From: a virus
Strand: one strand, 5' to 3'
Virus record (IMG/VR): IMGVR_UViG_3300019458_000607
Location: 43,779 to 107,778 of that record
Length of the DNA: 64,000 nucleotides
The notes beneath the pieces were generated by a model. It was not told where the DNA came from, ran no database searches, and saw only the letters and a program-made list of their open reading frames with translations. Both the position numbers and the translations under genes were made by a program. Positions 34,238 to 45,400 of this stretch are shown one piece after another. Position 1 is the stretch's first letter. Every line of letters starts with the position of its first letter.

Positions 34238-36000
34238 AATTTACAAGTATAGGCTTCGGATCAAGAATACATTTGCTTTATGGGGCTAGATCAATAAATT
34301 CTAATTTAACTTTCGTGTCAGATTCTAGTTCGGTAGATCCAATAGGACCATGGAAAGCATCTCTTAGTGCTTCTCCTGGCGAAAATTGGCTTTCGTCAAT
34401 ATATGGCGGTACAAATTCTATAATGCCAGGATCATATAGTAATCATAAGCCTGCTGCTTGGTTTCATGATCGACTTTACTGGATGCAAAATCTAATAGAA
34501 GACACAGCAGATGCATATATATTATCATGGGATGGTTCTGGAGTTCATAAGCATGGAGGATTTACCGGTGATAATGGATATAATGCCAATTGGCGAAATG
34601 GACGAGGAACAGACTTATTATCTCCTAGTGGGGCGCATACAGTATGTGCTCAAGGATGCGCACATATAGTTCACAATGGAATACTTTTTATTCTTGGAGC
34701 TGTTCCACTCTTTACTACATCTGCCGGAAATGATGGATGGAGAACTAAGAAAGGATGGGATGTTGCATCTATTACAAATGCAGGAGACGGCACAAATAGA
34801 AGAAATAGAAGAAAGTATACATCTTTTGGCATAGATAAAAGAGCAAAGCACAAAAAAGACCATAAGTTTATAACTACTCCAACTGAATTTTTGCCAAATG
34901 CTCTTTCACAAGAAGACACCAATGCTTGTGACGCAATCAGCTGGGGCGACGATATAATATTTGCCTCTTATTGTGATATTTTAAAATTTCCAGGTGGAAG
35001 TGGAATTCCAGAACTTATAGAAATGACAAGGAATATTCCCTCTGCAAAGTCTTTTGAAATATTCCCTTCTGGAGGATTTGATAATAGTTCTCCAGTATTT
35101 ACTCCTGGAACCGATATACCTGACCTCTTAGTTTTAACTGGTAGCGGAGTAATAAAACAAATAAACTTTGTTAACAGTGCTATTTCTGGGACAAAAACAA
35201 TATTTGATTTGGGCAACTTATTACTTGATCCTGCTACTTTAGGTAAAAATGTTAGAACAGGAGATTCACTAGAGAGGATAAGTTCTTCGGCAGAGCCAGC
35301 AAGATCTTGCTATCTAAAATCTTTTAATGGAACGTTACATGCTTTTATTCCTAGTGCTGTTTCTGGCTATCATTACTTAAGATGTGACGGCGATCCAAGA
35401 TTAGTAGCAAATTGGCAAAACAAATCATTAACTTTGCCAGATGATATAAAACGTTTTGATGGCGACATATATGGATCTTTTGACGAATTTAGAAATTCTC
35501 TTTATTTATTACATGTGTCTAAATCAGAATATGGATTGTGGGGATTTATAGGAGGGCAAAAAGGCGCAGGAGGTATGTATTTAACTAGATTAGACACTAA
35601 TTATAGCTTTACAGAAATATATAGAGGTGTTTCGGCCGAGCCTTCTGTTGGTCTAATACCGTACAATAATGTAGGAGTATCAGCAATAAGTCCTTCTGGA
35701 AATGGTCCAGAGGTTTTGGCTAGCACAGATTATGCTTTGATTAATTACAAACTTTATTCTGCTTATCCAAGAACTTGTTCTGTAACAATAGAATATTCTA
35801 CGGACGATGGAACTACATGGAAAAATGCAACACAATTTAAAAGTTATATAACTGGACAAAATGTAGGAGATGGCAAAACTGGTTTAAGTGCATCTTATTT
35901 CGGAGATTCTCATTCTTTTTACTGGAATCATTCGTACGACTTAGGATGTAATGTAAATAAGCGATGTAAAATTAGAATTTTGCCTGTAATGGAAAGGTAA
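34234..36000 (+). CDS. Large propeller-like tail protein 2
   Basis: This 588-residue paralogue of the preceding protein shares the order of strands and the C-terminal module with IEYSTDDGTTW, the loop with SITGQ-like steps and the closing strand (CKIRILPV). Repeating strands with aromatic residues (AAWFHDRLYWMQN, LYLLHVSKSEYGLW) suggest a propeller. The N-terminus is shorter by about 60 residues, and the middle contains an insertion with a basic loop (RRNRRKYTS). The two genes are a tandem duplication that has diverged widely, as is common for receptor-binding proteins. Confidence 0.55.
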   Translation: MKFTSIGFGSRIHLLYGARSINSNLTFVSDSSSVDPIGPWKASLSASPGENWLSSIYGGTNSIMPGSYSNHKPAAWFHDRLYWMQNLIEDTADAYILSWDGSGVHKHGGFTGDNGYNANWRNGRGTDLLSPSGAHTVCAQGCAHIVHNGILFILGAVPLFTTSAGNDGWRTKKGWDVASITNAGDGTNRRNRRKYTSFGIDKRAKHKKDHKFITTPTEFLPNALSQEDTNACDAISWGDDIIFASYCDILKFPGGSGIPELIEMTRNIPSAKSFEIFPSGGFDNSSPVFTPGTDIPDLLVLTGSGVIKQINFVNSAISGTKTIFDLGNLLLDPATLGKNVRTGDSLERISSSAEPARSCYLKSFNGTLHAFIPSAVSGYHYLRCDGDPRLVANWQNKSLTLPDDIKRFDGDIYGSFDEFRNSLYLLHVSKSEYGLWGFIGGQKGAGGMYLTRLDTNYSFTEIYRGVSAEPSVGLIPYNNVGVSAISPSGNGPEVLASTDYALINYKLYSAYPRTCSVTIEYSTDDGTTWKNATQFKSYITGQNVGDGKTGLSASYFGDSHSFYWNHSYDLGCNVNKRCKIRILPVMER

Positions 36001-36005
36001 GGCTT

Positions 36006-36719
36006 ATGGCGCAGCCAAAAAGGTATAGTCAATGGCAAGAAACTTTACCATTTAGTCTAAATGACGACTTTTATGGTCCTTCAGCGGAAACACAAAACTT
36101 TACTACGCCCATAACAGAAGCCGTGCCTATTTTATCAGAATTTAGTACAATTGGACCAGATCCATCTGGATGGAGGCATTTGATATTCCATCCTTCGTTT
36201 ATAAAAACACTGGCATCTGGCGCCGGATATGCTTCTATAAATTTTGACCCATTAGATTTTAATGCAACAGATATTTCAACAGGAAGCGGAGTATCTAAAA
36301 CAAAGGTTATATTATTTAGAATTTCAGAAATAACAAGTCCAGGCAAAACAATGATAAATAAAATTAAATTTTGGGCTTCAGATCTTAGCGATTTTATAAC
36401 CAAAGAAACTTCTAAGATTTTATATAGGCCAAGCACTCCTTGGCTTTCTGGCTTTGCATTTACTAAACAGGATTTTGCTAATAAAGACTATTGGCTATCA
36501 GATACTTTGCCAGATGCACAAAATTTATTTAGAACAGGAGGATTTAGAACTATACATGGGAGCGGAGACATGGATGTATCTGAATGGATGTATATTTGTT
36601 TAGCCGCAAGCGGAACAACTCCTTTAGGAGAATACGGATCTATAATAAATGGACAACCATCCGGATTTCAAATCAGAGTAACTTACAACTTACAAAATAG
36701 ACCGGAGTTATTTGACTAA
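36006..36719 (+). CDS. Small tail protein, three-copy family, copy 2
   Basis: This 237-residue protein is copy two of the family that includes 30593. Characteristic steps are PDPSGWRHLIFHPSFIKTL, KFWASDLSDF, DTLPDAQN and PLGEYGS. An N-terminal extension of about 45 residues is unique to this copy. Its stop overlaps the start of the third copy by one base. Confidence 0.6.
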   Translation: MAQPKRYSQWQETLPFSLNDDFYGPSAETQNFTTPITEAVPILSEFSTIGPDPSGWRHLIFHPSFIKTLASGAGYASINFDPLDFNATDISTGSGVSKTKVILFRISEITSPGKTMINKIKFWASDLSDFITKETSKILYRPSTPWLSGFAFTKQDFANKDYWLSDTLPDAQNLFRTGGFRTIHGSGDMDVSEWMYICLAASGTTPLGEYGSIINGQPSGFQIRVTYNLQNRPELFD

Positions 36720-39088
36720 TGGCAGCTAGCGGATTTTATGTAGATACAGTTATAGGCCGTTTAAGGGCCGCAGGACAGATTGAACACTGGGATAGAAATA
36801 GTATAAATCCCAGCGGCTATAGGCATCATGAAAGCGGTCAATATAAAGCATTCGCCAAGCTTGGTTTGATAGGAGGATTTACTGCACAAAAAGAAAGTGG
36901 AGTAGCAATTAACTTTGGGCAACTTGTTGTGCCCGATAATAGTGGGTTTATGACCGATACAGTGCCAATAACATTTAATTTGGGCGAAGTAAATAGTCAC
37001 CCTTCTTCGTTTTTTAATAAGATGGTAGATGACAAAAACGTTGGCGTAGACTTTAAAGCATTTAATATGAGATTTTGGCAAGGAACTCTTGTTGCATTTT
37101 CCGGTTTGCCAACGCCTACATTTTATTTTAGAAATTCAGCAGAATGGAGACAAGGATATATGTTACAACCATTAACATCTTCTGGTACATTAATGAGTGG
37201 AGTTCAAGTAGTTCCATCTTCTATGCCAGATTGTGATCCTAATGTTTTGGCTAAATCTCCTGATTCAATTTTCGTTTCTGGAAACTTTATAGAGAAAGAG
37301 ATTTCTCACTTTTTATATGTAAGGGGAATTTTCCCATCTGGCAACCATATTTTAGGAATATACGGAGGTCTGGGAGAAAAAACTTTTACATTTAGATTTT
37401 CTTACGATTGGACCATTAAAGATGCTAATGTACTTTCAACAGATACTTGCGATATAGTAAATTTTACTCCAGCAAATATTCCATTTGCATTCTTAGGAGA
37501 AGGAATTTCAGGTCATTATAGATTAAATGAACATAGTCCCAGACAATCTGCTGTAAGCGGATTTCCTGGAGTAAGTATGACATTGGTAGAATTTTCTGGA
37601 GCACCGGGGGCACAAGTAAATAATTCGGTGCCTTTTGGCTCTGGAATAGTTGCAAGCGGACATCCTGTTAGTGGCCTTGCTGCAAGGTTCACAGGAAATG
37701 TACATCTACAAACACAAACAACAGATTGTGCAACGCTGAATTTCGCACACAACAGCTCAGATGGTCTTGTTTCTTTTTGTATTGCTGGCTGGGTAAACTT
37801 TAATAATATGACTCAGGACCAAGGAATTCTTGGAAGATGGCATGATACAAACTTAGAAGCAAGGCATCAATATAGGCTTTGGTTCAATAACACAACAAAA
37901 AGGTTTCATTTTGAGCTACAAAGCAGAAATCAATTTGAGGCAATATTAAGATATCATATTTTTAATAAATATTTGGGAACTCCATTAGCAAACAGATGGT
38001 ATTTTTTCATAATTGGATATGATAAATCTAAAAACGAAATGTTTATGCGCATAAATGATTTGCCCATTGATAGAAGACAAATAACTGACTTGGATAAAGG
38101 ACTAATAGCAACTTCTGCCGGAAATCCATTCGCTTTAGGCTGCGCAAACACAAGATCAGTAACAGGTACGCCAACAAGAATGAATGGACTGCTTGATAGC
38201 GTAACTATTTTTAGAAATTATATACCAAGCAATAAAGAAATGGATGAGCTTTATAATGGCGGAAAAGGCATAGACTTTGTGTTTCCAAGTCTAAGATCTT
38301 TTGATTTTGATGAGCCTCCGATAGAGCCTAGCAATCCAGATGCAGGACTTAAAGAATCATTAACAGCACATTTTTCTCTAAATCGACCAAGTGGAAGTAC
38401 AACTTGGCCAGATGATGCTGGGCCTAGAGTTTTGACCGCAACATTTAAGACTAGCGGAACAATAGGAGCGACTTCAGGTATTATAGACAACATAAGAGTT
38501 GTTGGGCCATCTGGATCAGCTGTTTGTGCTAGACCTTTAGGTTCTGGTTGGCTCCAAGCAGATTCTAATGCTACTTTAAAAATGGAACCAGAACACCCAT
38601 TTACTATTTCTGCTTGGGTAAGATTACATCATATGTCATTAAATCATGGCATAGTAGGAGTTTGGAGAGATATAGGAGCTAATAATAGGCACTATTTACT
38701 TAGATTTGCCAGTAGCCGTTTTGGATTTCAAATGGCAAATGGATCAGCTATAGGAGCGCCTTCGGAACTACAAAGTCCGCAAGATCTCATTATAGAGTCA
38801 AATAAGTGGTACAATATTATTATTAGATATGATCCAAATGTTAGCATTAATCAATTAGACATGACAATTAATAATGAATTTAGGTCAAAATTAAATACAA
38901 CATTTGTGTTTAATACTACTGCTCCAACAGAACCATTTGTCATAGGCGCCTATAATACCGCATCAACTACGCCTACTTTTTCTGACATAGACGTAGATGC
39001 TGTCACTGTTTGGCGACGTAAAATAACTGATAATGAAATAAAGGTCATTTATAATGACGGGGATGGGGTAGAATGGAAAGTGCTATAA
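36719..39088 (+). CDS. Tail protein: family copy 3 plus two LamG domains
   Basis: This 789-residue mosaic begins with the small tail domain of the three-copy family (residues about 1-240, with INPSGYRHHESG, MRFWQG and LGIYGG). Two LamG/concanavalin-like lectin domains follow. The first (about 260-525) has FCIAGWVNFNNM, a strand with HQYRLWFNN, and ends at DSVTIFRNYIPSNKEMDELY. The second (about 540-785) has FTISAWVRLHHM, RHYLLRFASS, and VTVWRRKITDNEIKVIYN. Such domains bind carbohydrate, so this is probably a receptor- or glycan-binding tail fibre. The two LamG copies are about as different from each other as from the copy in the protein at 39503. Confidence 0.8.
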   Translation: MAASGFYVDTVIGRLRAAGQIEHWDRNSINPSGYRHHESGQYKAFAKLGLIGGFTAQKESGVAINFGQLVVPDNSGFMTDTVPITFNLGEVNSHPSSFFNKMVDDKNVGVDFKAFNMRFWQGTLVAFSGLPTPTFYFRNSAEWRQGYMLQPLTSSGTLMSGVQVVPSSMPDCDPNVLAKSPDSIFVSGNFIEKEISHFLYVRGIFPSGNHILGIYGGLGEKTFTFRFSYDWTIKDANVLSTDTCDIVNFTPANIPFAFLGEGISGHYRLNEHSPRQSAVSGFPGVSMTLVEFSGAPGAQVNNSVPFGSGIVASGHPVSGLAARFTGNVHLQTQTTDCATLNFAHNSSDGLVSFCIAGWVNFNNMTQDQGILGRWHDTNLEARHQYRLWFNNTTKRFHFELQSRNQFEAILRYHIFNKYLGTPLANRWYFFIIGYDKSKNEMFMRINDLPIDRRQITDLDKGLIATSAGNPFALGCANTRSVTGTPTRMNGLLDSVTIFRNYIPSNKEMDELYNGGKGIDFVFPSLRSFDFDEPPIEPSNPDAGLKESLTAHFSLNRPSGSTTWPDDAGPRVLTATFKTSGTIGATSGIIDNIRVVGPSGSAVCARPLGSGWLQADSNATLKMEPEHPFTISAWVRLHHMSLNHGIVGVWRDIGANNRHYLLRFASSRFGFQMANGSAIGAPSELQSPQDLIIESNKWYNIIIRYDPNVSINQLDMTINNEFRSKLNTTFVFNTTAPTEPFVIGAYNTASTTPTFSDIDVDAVTVWRRKITDNEIKVIYNDGDGVEWKVL

Positions 39089-39501
39089 AATATAAGCTAT
39101 ATAATAATATTTTTACATTTAATCGTCTATTAGATGATCAGACGGTCATTATAAGTACAGCTGGCTTTAAACAAGAAGTTTTCTGGACTGCGACTTCTAA
39201 TATGAAAGACTTTATTGCTAATATTACAAGTATTGAACAAAATAAATGCTCTGCCAAAGGATTATATTCTGGTAGAATAGTAGATGTAAAAAATATAAAA
39301 ATAGTAGATTATAATATTAAAAACATTGGACAAAGAATAATGGTTACAGAACACATAGACGTTAGCGGAAAACTAGAACTTATTGCAACAACAAAAAGAA
39401 TAATTTGCCCAATAAATAATGTAAATTTTATTAACATTGGCACATCTTATAAGTATAAAAGAATAGATATCTATAATGGCGAAACTAGAGAAATAGGCTA
39501 A
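39073..39501 (+). CDS. Small unknown tail-region protein
   Basis: This 142-residue protein is not recognised. It is beta-rich, lysine/isoleucine-rich and has no signal peptide. It overlaps the preceding gene by 16 bases and its stop lies two bases before the next ATG, so it is translated in the fibre operon. Its composition (more Ile/Asn, more AT-rich) is unlike the surrounding tail proteins and closer to that of the endonuclease genes in this region, but no nuclease motif is visible. It might be a chaperone for one of the neighbouring fibres. Confidence 0.45.
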   Translation: MESAIKYKLYNNIFTFNRLLDDQTVIISTAGFKQEVFWTATSNMKDFIANITSIEQNKCSAKGLYSGRIVDVKNIKIVDYNIKNIGQRIMVTEHIDVSGKLELIATTKRIICPINNVNFINIGTSYKYKRIDIYNGETREIG

Positions 39502-39502
39502 A

Positions 39503-42448
39503 ATGGCAATAACAGATTCTCTTATTTCATACTGGAAAATTGATGAGACGACTGGAACAACCAGAAATGATTCTCATGGAACTAATCATTTAAGTTCTAG
39601 TGGAACGACTACTCAAATACAAGGCAAAATAAGACTTATAAACTCTGCTACTTTTGGTAGCGGTATTAATATAAGTGCAGTGCCTAGTGGTCATTTATTT
39701 CGTGAAGATAACGCATCTCTTAGTACGGGAGACATAGATTTTTCTGTTGGTGGCTGGTTTTGGTTCAACTCAAAGAATAAAACAAGATATGGACTTGTAG
39801 GCAAATGGCGATCTGACAATAATCAAAGAGAATATGTTCTAGACTATGATAATACAGTAGATAGGCTAAGATTCGTAGTTTCCAACAACGGTACAGCAAC
39901 TACAGCTGTTACTGCTAGTAACTTTGGAGCTGTGCCCACAGGCCAATGGATATTTGTGATGTGTTGGCATGATTCTGTTGGCAACACAATAAATATAAGA
40001 GTAAATGGAGGAACTGCTAACTCTGCTGCGCACACCACTGGAGTATTTAATAGTACCAGTGCATTCAGGATATCTAGAGCTACTATAGGTGGTATAGCTG
40101 TTCCTTTTCATGGTAAAAGCGATGGTGTTGGGTTTTGGAAAAAAGTTCTTACTACAGCCGAATATGACGAAATTTATTCAGATGGATTTGGCAAAGAGTA
40201 TCCATGGGGATATAGAGAAGATAGAAGGAAAATAAAGCCGCTAGGGGGTGGAGACTATACATCTTTACAAGATTGGCAATCTACAGAAAAAAGAGATATA
40301 GTAAAAAGTAACGTTATATCATTGGCCGAAGTTTATCCTGGGGGAAACGCTAGTAATAATTCTGCTCTTTTATTAGACGGATGGACCACAGATAGAACTA
40401 GATATATCTTTATTAGGGCATCTGAATCTGGAAGACATAATGGCCGTGGTAGACCATATGACTTAAACTATTCTTATGTTAGATCAAGCGGAGAACTGTA
40501 TACCGTACAAAATCGAGCAAGAGATTTCCGTACAGAAGGAATGCAATACATTAAGGTTTCTTCAACAGGAAACTTTTCTGCATTTTTTCAAGATGCATCT
40601 TTGGGAACTAGCGCTCATCAATTGATAATGGACAAATGTATCGTTGTTCTTGAAAGTACAGGAAGTAACGGAGCTTTGAGAGTTTTAGGAGGAGGAGAGG
40701 CATTAGAAGAAGGGACTGCACAAGCAAATATAGTAAAGAATACTCTAATACTTAGCCGAAGTCCTGCTATTGCAATAGGGGCAGCACAATGCGTAAGAGT
40801 AAGTGCCGGTAATAATGGGATTACAAGATTTCATCATTGTACAATTTTGAACGTTGGAAGCGGACATGCAATATCGACAGATTCAATTACTGGACATGTT
40901 GTTCAAAGTAGAAATAGTTACTTGAAAAGAGGCGGAACACAAAATTGCTATAATGGTTTGGCCGCAAATTTCTTAAAAGGCGGTGCAGATGCAACTGTAA
41001 ATAACGAGGCTTTACATGCAACAAAAAAATTGGTTTTATTTAATAACACAAACTTCGTAGACACTACAGTTGGACAAGAAAATGTTCACATATTAAAAAA
41101 TACTGTATTATACAGAGGCGCAGATAATACAACTCAACAAGCCTTTAAATCTTCTTCAAAAGAGTTTTTAACGCTAGATGATTGGGAGTATGATATCAGG
41201 GCTTTTGCTTCTGGTAGATTTCAGCCAATTACTGGTTCTGGCGGAGCATTTGACATCGGAGTAGACCAAATACCAAATGAAATTTCTGCATCTATAGGAG
41301 GACTTGAATTAACAGTTAATCCAGATCCAATATCAGGATTTATAGGCGGACTTTTTTCTTCTGATGGAATTAGGGTTCCAGTTGCATCTATTGGCGGATT
41401 AATATTATCGAAGGCAATATTTGATAAGCAAAAAGTTGGAATTATAGGAGGATTAGCTAGATGTCATGCATTTGAAAAACCTGGATCTATTGGAGCTTTA
41501 GCTCATGCACTAATATTTATAGGAAAACCTTCTGGAGTTATAGGAGGGCTTGGATCAGGAATATTTGCTTTTGGGCCAAATAGCATAGGAGCGATTGTTC
41601 TTTCTGAATCGGACTGCAAACAGTTTGTTGAAACTCATGGAAGAACGTTAGTAAAAGTAAGATCTAAAGACGTTATAGACCAGGACTTAAATATTGACTG
41701 TGTTGTTATGCTAAAAGGAGTATCTAATAAAGACTTTAATGGTCGATTTATTATAAAGTCTACTGCCGCATCTGATTTTAATGCCAAATTTAAGGTAGAA
41801 AGACACAAGAGACCTCCTATAGTCCAAATTCTTTCTGTTACTCCACAATCAGGAATTTTAGGTCCAAATGGATGTAGAAAAGTTATAGTGGTCGCTAGCG
41901 GAACATTAAGAGATGGTAAAGAATGGGTAAATGCACAGATAGACTTTGGTGAGCCACTCACAGAAACTTCGCCTAAAACATTTACACACAATGCAAGTAT
42001 TAGTGGTTTCAATACTCCTCCTATTTGGTCTGGATATCACGATTATTGTGTTAGCGGTAAATATATAATTACTGCAAGAGGAGAAGACAATTTCGGGATG
42101 GTTGGAATGGATGAATTCCATCTTAATTTGGCCTCTGGTTTACCAAGTAATATGATGCCAAATATTAGCATTAGCGGCACACCAAGATTTGGAGAAGTTC
42201 CAGTTTCTGTACAAGTTGACTTTACAACTTTATCAAATGGAATTCCGCCAAATTCTGCATTAGGAGTTAATTCCGACCGTAGAATATTATGGGCATTTGG
42301 GAATAGGGAGAGTTCGCAAAAAACCAATCCAACTACATTTTATCAATCTCCTGGTGACTATATAATAGTATTAAGATATCTATATAGTTATCTAGATGGC
42401 AAAAAGGTTTGGGTTTCGGATAGCTTAAGGCTCGGATATAATGTTTAA
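39503..42448 (+). CDS. Multi-domain fibre: LamG, beta-helix, IGGL repeats, PKD-like
   Basis: This 981-residue protein combines modules. Residues 1-235 are a LamG domain (LISYWKIDETTG, FSVGGWFWFNS, GVGFWKKVLTTAEYDEIY). Residues about 245-595 are the fifth copy of the beta-helix module seen near the neck (KPLGGGDYTSLQDWQSTEKRD, closing with DIGVDQ). A run of seven IGGL-type units follows, then three short DFNxxF-like units (residues about 715-770), and finally two PKD/Ig-like domains (FTHNASISGF; YQSPGDYIIVLRYLY). It is probably a long side or tip fibre. The presence of the same beta-helix as in the adaptor fusion links the distal tail with the neck. Confidence 0.75.
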   Translation: MAITDSLISYWKIDETTGTTRNDSHGTNHLSSSGTTTQIQGKIRLINSATFGSGINISAVPSGHLFREDNASLSTGDIDFSVGGWFWFNSKNKTRYGLVGKWRSDNNQREYVLDYDNTVDRLRFVVSNNGTATTAVTASNFGAVPTGQWIFVMCWHDSVGNTINIRVNGGTANSAAHTTGVFNSTSAFRISRATIGGIAVPFHGKSDGVGFWKKVLTTAEYDEIYSDGFGKEYPWGYREDRRKIKPLGGGDYTSLQDWQSTEKRDIVKSNVISLAEVYPGGNASNNSALLLDGWTTDRTRYIFIRASESGRHNGRGRPYDLNYSYVRSSGELYTVQNRARDFRTEGMQYIKVSSTGNFSAFFQDASLGTSAHQLIMDKCIVVLESTGSNGALRVLGGGEALEEGTAQANIVKNTLILSRSPAIAIGAAQCVRVSAGNNGITRFHHCTILNVGSGHAISTDSITGHVVQSRNSYLKRGGTQNCYNGLAANFLKGGADATVNNEALHATKKLVLFNNTNFVDTTVGQENVHILKNTVLYRGADNTTQQAFKSSSKEFLTLDDWEYDIRAFASGRFQPITGSGGAFDIGVDQIPNEISASIGGLELTVNPDPISGFIGGLFSSDGIRVPVASIGGLILSKAIFDKQKVGIIGGLARCHAFEKPGSIGALAHALIFIGKPSGVIGGLGSGIFAFGPNSIGAIVLSESDCKQFVETHGRTLVKVRSKDVIDQDLNIDCVVMLKGVSNKDFNGRFIIKSTAASDFNAKFKVERHKRPPIVQILSVTPQSGILGPNGCRKVIVVASGTLRDGKEWVNAQIDFGEPLTETSPKTFTHNASISGFNTPPIWSGYHDYCVSGKYIITARGEDNFGMVGMDEFHLNLASGLPSNMMPNISISGTPRFGEVPVSVQVDFTTLSNGIPPNSALGVNSDRRILWAFGNRESSQKTNPTTFYQSPGDYIIVLRYLYSYLDGKKVWVSDSLRLGYNV
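41290..41610 (+). repeat. IGGL amino-acid repeat array
   Basis: DNA encoding seven successive units of 15-20 residues, each starting with IGG or IGA (IGGLELT, IGGLFSS, IGGLILS, IGGLARC, IGALAHA, IGGLGSG, IGAIVLS). At DNA level the units share tataggaggactt-like starts. Confidence 0.75.
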
Positions 42449-42466
42449 AAAAAAAAGGAAAGGTAA

Positions 42467-45400
42467 ATGCCACCATTAGATAGTCCTTACATAGTAATTA
42501 GCGGACTCCCAACAGTTGGAGAGCAAGCAATCGATTTTCCTTCTGGTGTTTTCGGGATACCGCTACAAGCTCATTTATCTGCTTTAAATGCCTCATTTGG
42601 ATTTGATCAAAATCCTCATAGATTTGAATTAGAATATATCCCAGAACAATTCTCTTATGAAACTTTACCACAAATAGGCTCTGGTGTTCAATTCAATATA
42701 GGGGAATTTTTGATCCAAGGCAGAATTACACATGCCGATTTTTCTAAGTCAGCAAAAGGAAATGTAATTTCTGTTATTGTAGAAGATATAAGAAAAGATC
42801 TGTCGAACTTTTTCCTGGACACATATGGGATTTTTGGTACATCGGATGCGCCAGCTACTAACGTTATAGATGTTCGTTATTGGTATATTAAAAACTTTGC
42901 AGAAACACGAGCATTTGGTCGTTCAAAAATTGCAAGAGACTTAGATTTATTAGATAGGCACGGAGCTTCTTATAGGCAAATATATGAAGCCATAAAATAT
43001 TTTGAAGAACAACTTGGAACTGTTAATGATTTAATTAGTAAAATACCTATCCCAGAAGTAATAGAGGCACAACTTCCATTTGATCCAGATTCTTATAGAT
43101 GGCAATTTAAAGCACAGCCAGTTTTAGAAGTATTATCTAAGATTATGGGTGATATATCATATAACTTTTATTGGAATATGGCAGATAAGACAATAAATGT
43201 TATTAATAGAAAATTTGCTATTAACATAGATCGTACAAAAATTCCAGTGCCAAATGATCCTGCACCAATATTAAGTTTAAAATACGGACAAGACGAAGCA
43301 GAAAGAGCTACGTCTGTTAGAATATATGGCGCAGAAATGGAAGGACTAGTTGGCGTAGGAAGACTAAAAACAGAGAGCGGTGCATATGATATAGCTGCAT
43401 CTGGTGCTATTGGTCATGATATTTATGATTTGGGCATCATAACACAAGGCAGTATAAAAGGTCCACCAAGATTTGTTCCTGGATGGAGAAATGCCAAACT
43501 TAAGTATTTTGGCCCAGATGGTTCAATAAGAATAGATAGGCCAACAGACAAAGAACTTAAAGCCGCTCTAAAAGGAATAGAATATTGGTCGATGGAAAAA
43601 CATTTGGAGAATAGAATAGATGCGTCAACTATTAATCAGGACATAGGACCAACTACAGCAGTGATAAGTAGAGCAAGTGCATCTGGAATAGGATTTATTT
43701 CTAATAGAGGTCAGCCAGGACGAGAATGGGTAGTCGAATGGTACAATAGGGTAAGAAACTTTGCGCAAAATCATTTTGCCAGAACTTATATTTTATCTAA
43801 AGATTCTGCGTTATATGATCAATTAGATGAATTTGATGTTGTATCAGCTGCTTGGTGTAATATAGAAAATCTAACAGATGATGTTTCATTTGAAGACAAT
43901 TACAAAATAAAAGACAAATATAGATGGCTTGCTCCTTTCTGGGAACATGATGCAAATAAAATGAGGGGATGGGCTTCTTTTGTTATTTTCTTTGGCCCGG
44001 CATATAGTGTTGTTGGTCCAAAATGGGGAGCAGATGGAAAAGGAACACCTGGACAATTTACATCTTATAATGATGAAGCAGGCCATCAATATGTTCCTGT
44101 AGAGTTTAAAAAGTGGGACAGAGCAGAAGACAAATTTCAGGAAGAATTCATAAAGCCTGTATTTGAAGACGAAAAAGGTTTAATGATAAGATTGCCAAAT
44201 ACTTGCTGGAGAAGATTTGATAACGGCCCTGATGCAAATTTGTCAAATAGACCAATATTAAGATTTTTCAGAAGAGCATATATTGGACAAACACAGATAG
44301 ATATGATGAGCGACCCGGTAGCATATGGAGATATATATGAAGAACTAACAGATGTTGCCATTCCTATTAAAGTAAAAAGAAGATATGGCACAAAATGGCC
44401 ATCTCCTTGGGCATCTGGGACTGGAATAGACAAAGAAATACAAATTATAGATGGTCTTGCTCCATGGGAATATGAACCAAGAGGACAAAAGAATTCTTGG
44501 GAATTGATGGAAAATGAAGCACGAAGTATTTTGGCCAGTAGAGTAGTAAATAGAAATATAGTAACATTTGCCGAAGTAACTAAGCTAGGACTTCCAATTA
44601 TATCTTTTGATGGGTTTGCTAATCAAGATCTTAAACCAGACGAATATGGTATAGTTAATCACGGAGTTACTAGCTTGAACATAACAAAAAATACTGGATG
44701 GTGGCAAACTAAGTATAATATTAAGAGTCACTTTCCTCAATTTGTAAGAATAAAACCAATCGAAGACAGAACCGAAGAAGATTTTGAGTTTGTTATTAGA
44801 AGACTTGAAGCAAGAATTCCCGTAACACCTATTGAACCATTTTTGGCAGGAAACTTCTTAGATGATATGACAGAAGATGGACATGGAGTATTTACAAAGG
44901 ATAATAAAACCTCTATAACTATTGCTGTTACTATTACCGATGTTTTCGATCCTGATACAAATCCATTTTATGTTGGTAAAGACGAAAAAGGAGTTGTTTG
45001 GCCTGCTGCATTTAGGGACATTGGAAGTCTAAGTACAGAAAGTTTACTATTTCAAGAAAGAAAAGCTTTGTGCATTGATGGATTCTTGCAGGTTGGAATG
45101 AGAGCTGTTTATCATTATGAAGATCTTGAAGATGGCTCTTTTACTCATTATTTTACTGGAGGTGTACAGTTATCTGCCTCTAGAATAGTTGAATTGTTAG
45201 AGGCTCCTAAACTTATTGATTCTATTTGGAGAGCTAGTGTTAAAACTGTTAGTGAGACAGTGCTTGATGCAGAAGGAAATCCTATAAATGTTCAATCTTT
45301 TACTATTAAAAATGTTCCTTTCTTGAGTCAACAATCAGTAGACACTACTCTTGAAACCGGAGATAAAATATTCATGGGTAGTAATGGCAATGAAAATAAT

